From contig JAYTJE010000058.1 in assembly GCA_043731355.1 (NCBI GenBank), positions 1 to 5,694 of the forward strand: DNA of 5,694 bases. The letters run 5' to 3'. Every line of letters starts with the position of its first letter. The first letter of the stretch is position 1. Both the position numbers and the translations under genes were made by a program. Source of the DNA: GWC2-56-14 sp043731355 (GTDB lineage: Bacteria; Nitrospirota; UBA9217). Shown one piece after another: positions 1 to 5,134 of this stretch. Below the pieces are notes generated by a model. That model was given only the letters and a program-made list of their open reading frames with translations, was not told the origin of the DNA and ran no database searches.

Positions 1-31
1 CACTTTTTATGCCTCACTAACAATCATTAAA

Positions 32-48
32 TCCGCTCCCAGAGCGGA
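32..48. other. Short perfect hairpin, 7-bp stem
   Basis: TCCGCTC at 32-38 and GAGCGGA at 42-48 form a perfect 7-bp stem with a 3-nt loop. On the minus strand the stem is followed by ATTTAATG, only a weak U-tract, so it could be a poor terminator or simply a small dyad. No gene is visible to its left inside the window. Confidence 0.35.
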
Positions 49-108
49 CGCTATATCATTTTTGGCATTATTTCATGTACACGACATGGAGAAGACCCAG
101 TTTTTAAA

Positions 109-135
109 ATCTGCGTCATCTGCGAAATCTGCGGA
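109..135. repeat. 9-bp tandem repeat, three copies of ATCTGCGNN
   Basis: ATCTGCG occurs three times at exact 9-bp spacing (109, 118, 127). Short intergenic repeats of this type are, to my knowledge, frequent in Nitrospirota and Desulfobacterota genomes. The rest of 1-225 holds two hairpins and no gene that I can support. Confidence 0.6.
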
Positions 136-155
136 TAAAAAGGTCTTTAAATGAA

Positions 156-184
156 TACCGCCATGACCAAAGGCCATGGCGGTA
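156..184 (-). terminator. Probable terminator hairpin of the PhoU-like gene
   Basis: TACCGCCATG (156-165) and CATGGCGGTA (175-184) form a perfect 10-bp stem. Two further G-C pairs lie beyond one mismatch and leave an AAA loop. It begins about 40 nt past the stop codon of the minus-strand gene at 226-828. On that strand it is followed by ATTCATTTAAAG and then CCTTTTTA about 10 nt further on. The U-tract is therefore not ideal, and the hairpin may act as a 3'-end stabiliser rather than a textbook intrinsic terminator. Confidence 0.5.
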
Positions 185-225
185 CGAAGATTGGGTGAAG
201 CGGCAACGCCGGACCAGTTTGAGCG

Positions 226-828
226 CTACTTCACTGCCATTTTTGCGGTGGCTTCCTTGACGTGAGCGGCGATTTCCTCAAAAGCATACAGCAGACAGAG
301 GTAGGTCGATGAGGCTTTGGGAACGCACTCACCTGAAGCCAGCCGGTCCTCATGGGCGGTGGCGAACTCGCTGGTCATGCGCTCGATGGTGTTGCTGTCG
401 GCAATGACCGTTGCCACCACGGCTTTGGCGCCGGTGACCGCCGCCTCGCCGGCCTTCTTCAAAACGTCTTTCATCTTCGTAAAGAGCTTGCCGGTTTCGT
501 TGATTGCCTTGTCGCTGAACAGCTGCCCTTCCTTGATCCGTATCCTGCTGTTGTCAAGGATCCGCTTGATGGCTGTGGCGATCTTCTCGATTTGCGCGGG
601 TACGCCGAGGATGGCCCGGGCTTCAGCGTTCGAGGCTGCCATCTTGGCGAGGGCCGAGGTCAGCGCATCTTCCCTTTTATGAATCTCGAGGGCGAGCTCT
701 TCAGCCTTGTCTAAGGACGCCAGCTTGCTCTTCGTAAAACCGTCCTCGACAAGCTCCAGCATTTCCTGGGCTTTATGCATGATCAGGAAAATTTCTTTTT
801 TGATGTCTTTGATCGTTTGTTCCGGCAT
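226..828 (-). CDS. PhoU-domain protein
   Basis: A 200-residue soluble, all-helical protein with no signal peptide or membrane segment. The first half has the PhoU-type helical hairpin with a charged stretch (AEELALEIHKRED, about residues 42-54) where PhoU proteins carry metal-binding acidic residues. The C-terminal 40 residues (RLASGECVP, then a Leu-rich helix and EEIAAHVKEA) closely match the family's closing pattern of the type RLxxGEC...LLxxLERIADH. PhoU domains bind metal clusters and modulate phosphate transporters or sensor kinases. They also occur as stand-alone proteins or fused to Na/Pi cotransporters. No phosphate transporter or phoBR gene lies in the window, so its partner is unknown. 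AAAGGAGA lies 9 nt before the ATG at 828. A promoter with an overlapping palindrome lies upstream and a hairpin downstream, so it is probably monocistronic. Assignment is by pattern, not by database search. Confidence 0.72.
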   Translation of the reverse strand: MPEQTIKDIKKEIFLIMHKAQEMLELVEDGFTKSKLASLDKAEELALEIHKREDALTSALAKMAASNAEARAILGVPAQIEKIATAIKRILDNSRIRIKEGQLFSDKAINETGKLFTKMKDVLKKAGEAAVTGAKAVVATVIADSNTIERMTSEFATAHEDRLASGECVPKASSTYLCLLYAFEEIAAHVKEATAKMAVK

Positions 829-899
829 GAAGTGAATCTCCTTTCAATCGGCCGTGTTCCATGTTCGTGTGCAGGGAACAGGCGCTCTAAACCACCGAA

Positions 900-928
900 A
901 CTATATCAGAAATCATGTGTCATGACAT
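900..928 (-). promoter_or_regulatory. Predicted sigma70-type promoter of the PhoU-like gene
   Basis: On the minus strand, ATGTCA (923-928, four of six matches to TTGACA) and TATAGT (900-905) are separated by 17 nt. This would start transcription near 893 and give a leader of about 65 nt before the ATG at 828. The surrounding DNA (900-960) is strongly AT-rich. Confidence 0.45.
918..927. promoter_or_regulatory. Palindrome TGTCATGACA over the -35 region
   Basis: A perfect 10-bp palindrome overlaps the predicted -35 hexamer of the PhoU-like gene promoter. That position suits a repressor operator. The palindrome is short and I do not recognise the regulator. Confidence 0.35.
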
Positions 929-1075
929 GTTAATTTTTTTTATATCAATATTGCTATGATTTATAGATTTATGTACTAAGCATCAACAACGGCGCGTATC
1001 CTCGGAAAATCCTGAGTCTCAAAGACCTGTATTGCTTTCAGGGTAGCCTATGAAGCTGTTTTAACGGGTTTTTCC

Positions 1076-1102
1076 TTGACATACCCGGTGGGCTGGTATA
1101 CT
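1076..1102 (+). promoter_or_regulatory. Extended -10 promoter of the MgtE-N/CBS - transporter operon
   Basis: A consensus TTGACA (1076-1081) and TATACT (1097-1102), preceded by TG at 1094-1095, form a strong extended -10 promoter with a short 15-bp spacer. Transcription would start near 1109 and leave a leader of only about 33 nt. That is too short for an Mg2+ (M-box) riboswitch from this promoter. It also shows that the TTG at 1076, which is in frame with the gene below, is part of the -35 box and not a start codon. Confidence 0.65.
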
Positions 1103-1141
1103 CTTCGTCCACTATTCATACCCCTGCCGCCGGAGAGACCG

Positions 1142-2407
1142 ATGCCCTTTTTTGCCGGAGAAATCTTTGTCAGCGAGATCCTCAACAAACCGGTGCTCGA
1201 TCAAAAGGGCGAGGAGCTCGGCAAGCTCAAGGACATCGTTATCAGTCCGGGCGAACCCTTTCCCGCGGTCTCGGCCCTTGTCGTTACAGCCGGCAGGACC
1301 ACCTGCGTCATTCCCTGGGACCTTGTCAATCTCTTTAATCGCCGCGTCATTTCCATCAATATTCTCAGCGCACAGCTCGCCCCCGCTTCGGTCGTGCCGA
1401 GCGACATCCTGATCGGGCGTGACATGCTGGACAAGCAGATCGTGGACATAGACGGCGCCAAGCTGGTGCGCGTGAACGATCTCGAACTGGGCGATGTTTA
1501 CGGGAAGCTCTGTCTCGTGGCGGCCGATATCGGGCTGCGCGGCATTCTGCGGCGGCTCGGAGTCGAAGCCCGCGGGGAAAAGGCGCTGTCTCTGTTCGGG
1601 TATAAGCTCCAGCATAAACTGATCGGATGGCATTATCTGCAGACCGTGCAGCCGCGCCTGTCGAAGCTCACGCTCACCATATCGGGATCCAAGGTCGCCA
1701 AGCTGCATCCGGCCGACCTTGCCGAGATCATCAGCGAGGTATCCCAGAAGGAGCGGACCGCCATCTTCGGCAGTCTGGACGTTGAGACTGCGGCCGAGGC
1801 CCTGCACGAGCTGGAACCGCAGGTGCAGGCGGATATCCTCGAAGACATGACCAATGAGAAGGCTTCCGACATTCTGGAACAGATGCCTCCTGACGAGGCG
1901 GCTGACGTGCTGGGCGACCTGCCCGAGGCCCGGGCCCAGGAACTTATCCAGCTTATGGACAAGGATGAGGCCGAGGACGTTCAGGAACTGCTTGAGCACG
2001 AGGACAACACCGCGGGCGGGCTCATGACCACGGAGTTCCTTTCGTTCCCTGAAGACATGACTGTTGAAGACGCGATCAGGGACCTTCGCCTGGCGGCGCC
2101 GGATGTGGAATCGATCTACTACCTCTACATCGTCGACGCAGAAGAGCATCTGGTGGGAGTGATCTCGCTCAAGAACCTCATCCTTGCCCGGCCGCACGAG
2201 AAAATGCATGAGATCATGAAATCGCCGGTCAAGACCCTTCCTCCTGACGCGAAACAAAATGATGTGGCCGAGCTCATTTCCAAGTACAATTTTCTTGCGG
2301 TTCCCGTGATGGACGAGAATATGGTCATGCGCGGGATCGTGACGGTTGACGATGTGCTGGATTTCCTCCTGCCCACGGCATCACGCAAGAGACGCAGGAA
2401 ACGATGA
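1142..2407 (+). CDS. Soluble PRC-barrel / MgtE N-domain / CBS-pair protein (divalent-cation sensor)
   Basis: A 421-residue protein. Order: PRC-barrel-like domain (about 5-80), a second PRC-like segment (about 90-168, including LDKQIVDIDG and RVNDLELGD), MgtE intracellular N domain (about 185-290, starting KLHPADLAEI and rich in the helical repeat pattern DEAADVLGDL), then two CBS domains (about 293-350 and 355-412; TAGGLMTTEF and the closing VTVDDVLDFL are typical), and a basic tail RKRRRKR. In MgtE channels the N and CBS domains bind Mg2+ and close the pore. Here the MgtE membrane domain is absent: nothing hydrophobic long enough to span a membrane follows. The start at 1142 is chosen over the in-frame TTG at 1076 because GGAGAG (1132-1137) lies 4 nt upstream and the TTG is part of a promoter. 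The stop is 58 nt before the transporter gene with no terminator between, so the two are probably co-transcribed and the protein may gate or report to that transporter. The partnership is inference; the domain assignment is firm. Confidence 0.88.
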   Translation: MPFFAGEIFVSEILNKPVLDQKGEELGKLKDIVISPGEPFPAVSALVVTAGRTTCVIPWDLVNLFNRRVISINILSAQLAPASVVPSDILIGRDMLDKQIVDIDGAKLVRVNDLELGDVYGKLCLVAADIGLRGILRRLGVEARGEKALSLFGYKLQHKLIGWHYLQTVQPRLSKLTLTISGSKVAKLHPADLAEIISEVSQKERTAIFGSLDVETAAEALHELEPQVQADILEDMTNEKASDILEQMPPDEAADVLGDLPEARAQELIQLMDKDEAEDVQELLEHEDNTAGGLMTTEFLSFPEDMTVEDAIRDLRLAAPDVESIYYLYIVDAEEHLVGVISLKNLILARPHEKMHEIMKSPVKTLPPDAKQNDVAELISKYNFLAVPVMDENMVMRGIVTVDDVLDFLLPTASRKRRRKR

Positions 2408-2465
2408 TCTTCTCTGGTCTGCGGAACAATCGGAATTCGAAGACTGCTCATAGGTAGCCTGTACA

Positions 2466-3686
2466 ATGAATAAGAAAAAAATTCTGGTATTTCTATCCGT
2501 GCTCGGACCGGGCATCATAACGGCGAACGTGGACAACGATGCCGGCGGCATTGCGACCTATTCTGTGGCTGGCGCTCACTTCGGCTATTCTTTGCTCTGG
2601 ACGCTCATTCCCATCACTATTGCGCTGATCGTTGTGCAGGAAATGTGCGCCCGTATGGGCGTCGTTACCGGCAAAACGCTTGCCGACCTGATCCGGGAAA
2701 AATTTGGGGTCAAGGCAACGTTCTTCCTTATGCTGAGCCTGCTGCTTGCCGACATGGGAAATACCGTGGCCGAATTCGCCGGATGGGCATCCTCCATGGA
2801 GATCTTCGGCGTGAACAAGTATATTTCGGTTCCCATCGGGGCGCTGGCGGTCTGGCTGCTCGTGGTAAAGGGCACCTACCGATTTGTGGAGAGGATCTTT
2901 CTTATTGCATGCACTGTTTTTCTGACCTATATCGTTTCGGCCTATCTCGTTCATCCTCCGTGGGGCGAGATCATGATCGCAACAGTAAAACCGTCCTTTG
3001 ATTTTAAGGCGTCCTATCTTATGATGGTGATCGGCATTGTCGGTACCACTATCGCTCCCTGGATGCAGTTCTATCTCCAGTCCGCAGTGGTCGAAAAAAA
3101 TATCAAGGTGGAAAATTACGGCGCATCCCGCATGGACGTCATCGTCGGGTGTATCATGACCGACGTGATAGCGTTTTTTATTATCGTCGCCTGCGCCGCG
3201 ACCATGTATTCCGGCGGTATCAGGATTACCGATGCAAAGGATGCAGCAGTAGCGCTTTTTCCGCTTGCGGGAAAGAACGCGTCGATACTGTTCGCTATCG
3301 GGCTTGCAAATGCATCGCTCTTCGCCGCATCCATTCTGCCGCTGGCGACCGCTTATTATGTATGTGAGGGAATGGGGTGGGAGTCGGGGATCGACAAAAA
3401 CTTCAAAACAGCTCCCCAGTTCATGTGGCTCTATACCGGCTTGATCGTGGTCGGCGCGCTCATTATCCTCATACCGAATGCACCGCTTGTCCCGATCATG
3501 CTTCTGTCCCAGGTGGTGAACGGGATCATGCTGCCGTTCGTGCTGATATTCATGCTTATCCTGATCAATGATAAGGATCTTATGGGGGATTACACGAATT
3601 CCAGGACCTTTAACGTCATTGCGTGGGCAACGATCCTGATCATGGTCGCATTGACGCTGGTGCTGGTGGTCACCAGCTTTTTTTAG
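2466..3686 (+). CDS. Nramp (SLC11)-superfamily divalent cation transporter, probable Mg2+-type NRMT
   Basis: A 406-residue integral membrane protein with about 11 hydrophobic helices, the usual Nramp size. It opens with the family's TM1 region (LGPGIITANVDNDAGG, residues 13-28) and has a TM6-type segment GTTIAPWMQF (193-202) and a TM10-type QVVNGIMLPF (349-358) followed by NDKDLMG. Classical Mn2+/Fe2+ Nramps carry DPGN in TM1 and MPH in TM6; here these read DNDAGG and APW. Loss of the soft-metal-binding methionine, with alanine in its place, is as I recall the mark of the Nramp-related Mg2+ transporters (NRMT) described from Eggerthella lenta. That fits an upstream neighbour built from MgtE parts. 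The ATG at 2466 has only a weak ribosome site (AGGT, 2452-2455, about 10 nt away), which may mean low expression or dependence on the upstream gene. Its TAG overlaps the queC TAA on the other strand. Family assignment is strong; the substrate is inferred. Confidence 0.85.
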   Translation: MNKKKILVFLSVLGPGIITANVDNDAGGIATYSVAGAHFGYSLLWTLIPITIALIVVQEMCARMGVVTGKTLADLIREKFGVKATFFLMLSLLLADMGNTVAEFAGWASSMEIFGVNKYISVPIGALAVWLLVVKGTYRFVERIFLIACTVFLTYIVSAYLVHPPWGEIMIATVKPSFDFKASYLMMVIGIVGTTIAPWMQFYLQSAVVEKNIKVENYGASRMDVIVGCIMTDVIAFFIIVACAATMYSGGIRITDAKDAAVALFPLAGKNASILFAIGLANASLFAASILPLATAYYVCEGMGWESGIDKNFKTAPQFMWLYTGLIVVGALIILIPNAPLVPIMLLSQVVNGIMLPFVLIFMLILINDKDLMGDYTNSRTFNVIAWATILIMVALTLVLVVTSFF

Positions 3687-4390
3687 GATTTGAGCGTATC
3701 CGGTTCATACAGTATCGGGTCTTTCATTCCGGCTTCAGTAAATCCCTTCAAACGCAGCGCGCAGCTCTCGCATTTCCCGCAGGCCCGTTCGCTGTTCTGG
3801 TAGCAGCTCCAGGTCAGGCGCAGCGGCGCACCGAGCTCTTGACCTTTTTTCACGATCTGGGCCTTTTTCAAGTGGATGAGCGGGGTCTCTATGGTGATCC
3901 TGGTCTCCGGTTTCGTGCCCATCATGATGACCTGGTTGAAAGCGCGGTAGAACACTTCCCTGCAGTCCGGGTAGCCTGAGCTGTCTTCTTCAACCGCTCC
4001 GATAAGGATCTTGGTAGCCCCGATCACCTCCGCCCAGGAGGTGGCGATCGAGAGCAGATGGGCGTTCCGGAAGGGGACGTATGTCGCAGGAATTTCGGAT
4101 TTCGGATTTCGGATTTCGGATTGAGAATCGCCGGATTCGGGGACCGGGATGTTCGTGTCCGTGAGGGCGGAGCCGCCGATGACCTTCAGGTGCTCGATGC
4201 TTACGGTCAGGCGTTTCTCGGCTTTATAAAAATCGGCTATTTCGTTGAATGCCTGAAGTTCCCGCGCCTCGGTGCGCTGGCCGTAGTTGACATGCAGGAA
4301 GGCGAGCCGGTATTTCTCGTTTGCAATGGCGGCGGTGACGCAGCTGTCCATACCGCCGCTCACCAGGATGATCGCAAGTTCATTTTTCAT
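3683..4390 (-). CDS. queC: 7-cyano-7-deazaguanine (preQ0) synthase
   Basis: A 235-residue cytosolic enzyme that converts 7-carboxy-7-deazaguanine to preQ0 with ATP and ammonia in queuosine biosynthesis. Visible signatures are the PP-loop SGGMDS (11-16), HVNYGQR (33-39), GGSALTDTNIPVPE (72-85), TYVPFRN (103-109), DSSGYPDCR (136-144) and the zinc ligands C196, C204, C207 and C210 (CxxCxxC after SCYQNSERA). The start at 4390 gives the family's usual short lead-in (MKNELAIILVSGG). The in-frame ATG at 4408 is an alternative, and starts further up would translate a terminator hairpin. No clear Shine-Dalgarno sequence precedes either start. Residues 91-100 come from a heptanucleotide tandem repeat inserted in the loop before TYVP. 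No other queuosine gene is in the window. The stop overlaps the transporter stop on the opposite strand by 4 bp. Confidence 0.93.
   Translation of the reverse strand: MKNELAIILVSGGMDSCVTAAIANEKYRLAFLHVNYGQRTEARELQAFNEIADFYKAEKRLTVSIEHLKVIGGSALTDTNIPVPESGDSQSEIRNPKSEIPATYVPFRNAHLLSIATSWAEVIGATKILIGAVEEDSSGYPDCREVFYRAFNQVIMMGTKPETRITIETPLIHLKKAQIVKKGQELGAPLRLTWSCYQNSERACGKCESCALRLKGFTEAGMKDPILYEPDTLKS
4093..4120. repeat. Heptanucleotide tandem repeat (TTTCGGA x4) inside queC
   Basis: Four perfect contiguous copies of a 7-bp unit lie within queC and encode SEIRNPKSEI on the minus strand. Three units equal 21 bp, so only changes by multiples of three units keep the frame. The same peptide pattern (SEIRNP-type) is, in my experience, a common accidental translation of an intergenic repeat in Nitrospirota and Desulfobacterota. 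This suggests the repeat invaded or expanded inside a tolerant loop. Confidence 0.85.
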
Positions 4391-4446
4391 GGCCCAGTGT
4401 ACCAGCATCGCGAAGAGAATTCCAGAACTTTTGCCGGGAGCAGGAC

Positions 4447-4493
4447 AAAAAAGTCCCTCGATGAGGTCTACCGGGGGGATTTCATCGAGGGAC
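4447..4493 (-). terminator. Intrinsic terminator upstream of queC (possible attenuator)
   Basis: On the minus strand GTCCCTCGATGA (4482-4493) pairs perfectly with its complement at 4453-4464, a 12-bp stem with a 17-nt loop. It is followed at once by six U (4447-4452). This is a textbook rho-independent terminator ending 57 nt before the queC ATG. It could end read-through from the 4725-5076 operon or act as an attenuator in the queC leader. I searched upstream for the preQ1-I aptamer core (including its A-rich tail) and did not find it. Confidence 0.82.
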
Positions 4494-4621
4494 GGGGGAA
4501 AGACATTAATCTCAAAAGCCGGAACCAAAAGGCGTGTCTCGCAATGGCCGATAAACGGGCCACTCTGAGGCGCAAAGAGCGCAAAGGGAACCTTGATTCA
4601 ATTCGAAATATCACAGAATTT

Positions 4622-4691
4622 GTCATTCTGAGCGTAGCGAAGAATCTCTGTTTTACAACTACTTCAGATCCTTCACTTCGTTCAGGATGAC
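4622..4691. repeat. Imperfect inverted-repeat element, 26-bp arms
   Basis: Arms at 4622-4647 and 4666-4691 match in inverted orientation at 21 of 26 positions with an 18-nt loop, and both ends read GTCAT...ATGAC. The arms (TTCTGAGCGTAGCGAAGAAT and its partner) belong to a dispersed intergenic repeat that I recognise from many bacterial genomes, often mis-called as coding (HPERSEG...LRMT). It may be a non-autonomous mobile palindrome, in the manner of REP or MITE elements. It lies 33 nt past the 45-residue gene and could also stabilise that transcript's 3' end. Confidence 0.78.
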
Positions 4692-4724
4692 ACCTTAAAA
4701 TACATTTCAACAACCTGTTAGAGG

Positions 4725-4862
4725 CTAATGCGCCCCGTGGATCAGCATGGGGAGGCAGCGGGTGCATACGATCTTTTCTTTTCCTTCCGAGTAGCAGGGG
4801 AGATAGACCCTGGTCTTGTCGTCCGTGCCGCAAACAAAACATTTTATTTCTTTGTCAGCCAT
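4725..4862 (-). CDS. 45-residue Cys-rich putative zinc-ribbon miniprotein
   Basis: The protein begins MADKEIKCFVCG and ends PMLIHGAH. It has CxxC at 8-11, a Cys at 23, CxxC at 33-36, and His at 42 and 45. Two CxxC knuckles about 22 residues apart are the classic layout of a treble-clef or zinc-ribbon site, though iron or a redox role cannot be excluded. It is real rather than chance: a perfect ribosome site GGAGGG (4868-4873) lies 5 nt upstream, and the frame starts 1 nt after the stop of the DUF1858 gene, so translation is probably coupled. It has no signal peptide or membrane segment, so it should be cytosolic. Its length is below common annotation cut-offs and it is easily missed. I do not recognise a named family. 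The link to redox or nitrosative-stress biology comes only from its neighbour. Confidence 0.8.
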   Translation of the reverse strand: MADKEIKCFVCGTDDKTRVYLPCYSEGKEKIVCTRCLPMLIHGAH

Positions 4863-4863
4863 T

Positions 4864-5076
4864 TTAACCCTCCAAAGCGTTGATTTCGTCGACGATCTTG
4901 TTCGGATCGAGATTATGCATCATGGCGCCGAACGAGATCGATTCCACGTTGATCCCCGCGCAGGTGAAACAGCCGTTGCCGAAATACTTCTGGATCACCG
5001 CTTTTGCCCCGGGGCTCATGTTGATCACCTCGCCGATGTTCGTGTCCTTGGTCACTTTCTTCTTTTCCGTTATCAT
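4864..5076 (-). CDS. DUF1858 / hybrid-cluster-protein-associated redox disulfide domain protein
   Basis: A 70-residue small protein that is one complete DUF1858-type domain. The lead-in KVTKDTNIGEVINMSPGAKA matches the family's 'I..dmtIgeil...P.a..vl' opening. NGCFTCAG (34-41) supplies the CxxC (C36, C39), followed by ESISFGAMMHNLDPNKIVDEIN. This domain is also found at the N-terminus of ScdA/YtfE-type iron-cluster repair proteins, and as small stand-alone proteins near hybrid cluster protein (prismane) in anaerobes. A thiol-redox or iron-sulfur-related role is likely but unproven. AAGGAGG (5082-5088) lies 5 nt before the ATG. It is the first gene of a two-gene operon with the 45-residue Cys protein, and its own last codons (LEG) contain that gene's ribosome site. 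The upstream dyad suggests CRP/FNR-family control. Confidence 0.85.
   Translation of the reverse strand: MITEKKKVTKDTNIGEVINMSPGAKAVIQKYFGNGCFTCAGINVESISFGAMMHNLDPNKIVDEINALEG
4868..4873 (-). promoter_or_regulatory. Ribosome binding site inside the end of the DUF1858 gene
   Basis: GGAGGG, 5 nt before the ATG of the 45-residue gene, overlaps the last two sense codons of the DUF1858 gene. This site and the 1-nt gap between the two genes decide the start of the small gene and indicate translational coupling. Confidence 0.75.
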
Positions 5077-5098
5077 GGCAGCCTCCTTGTTTGATTGT

Positions 5099-5134
5099 TG
5101 AGCATACTATAGCATGGATGTTCGGGGGTGGGTA
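5099..5134 (-). promoter_or_regulatory. Predicted promoter of the DUF1858 - Cys-miniprotein operon
   Basis: On the minus strand TATAGT (5106-5111) is a good -10. At 17-nt spacing the -35 position (5129-5134) reads TACCCA, a poor match. A good -10 with a poor -35 is typical of activator-dependent promoters. Start of transcription is expected near 5099, giving a short leader of about 23 nt. Confidence 0.5.

Larger units (their letters stand above)
4391..4724. other. Non-coding interval between queC and the DUF1858 operon
   Basis: This 334-bp stretch holds no gene that I can support. Long frames through it are translations of repeats. From left to right it contains the queC leader, the terminator (4447-4493), a direct repeat GCGCAAAG at about 4570-4587, and the imperfect inverted-repeat element at 4622-4691. 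I see no convincing queC promoter between the terminator and the start codon. Confidence 0.6.

Noticed and set aside
109..135. CRISPR array
   Set aside because: Units are only 7-9 bp with no spacers and no cas genes. The ACACGGAT (5168-5196) and TTTCGGA (4093-4120) repeats fail for the same reason.
945..960. Plus-strand promoter with TATGAT at 955-960
   Set aside because: No acceptable -35 lies at 16-18 nt, and a far better promoter is present at 1076-1102.
1112..2257. A 381-codon open frame on the minus strand opposite the MgtE-N/CBS gene
   Set aside because: It is antisense to an unmistakable multi-domain protein, has no recognisable domain and has a low-complexity His/Arg-rich composition. 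It is a shadow of codon bias.
4391..4528. N-terminal extension of queC to 4528
   Set aside because: The extra residues translate the 12-bp terminator stem and U-tract, and the QueC family begins just before the SGG(M/L)DS loop.
4391..4600. preQ1 riboswitch ahead of queC
   Set aside because: I looked for the GGUUC...CUA core with the A-rich AAAAACUA tail and saw no match. Only the terminator is present, so the aptamer is not called.
4058..4690. A 210-codon plus-strand frame across queC and the repeat region
   Set aside because: It is antisense to QueC motifs and then reads through a terminator hairpin and a dispersed repeat; there is no domain and no ribosome site.
4468..4842. A 124-codon minus-strand frame over the Cys-miniprotein and the inverted repeat
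   Set aside because: Its second half is the accidental HPERSEG...LRMT translation of the repeat, and its first half is out of frame with the well-supported 45-residue gene.
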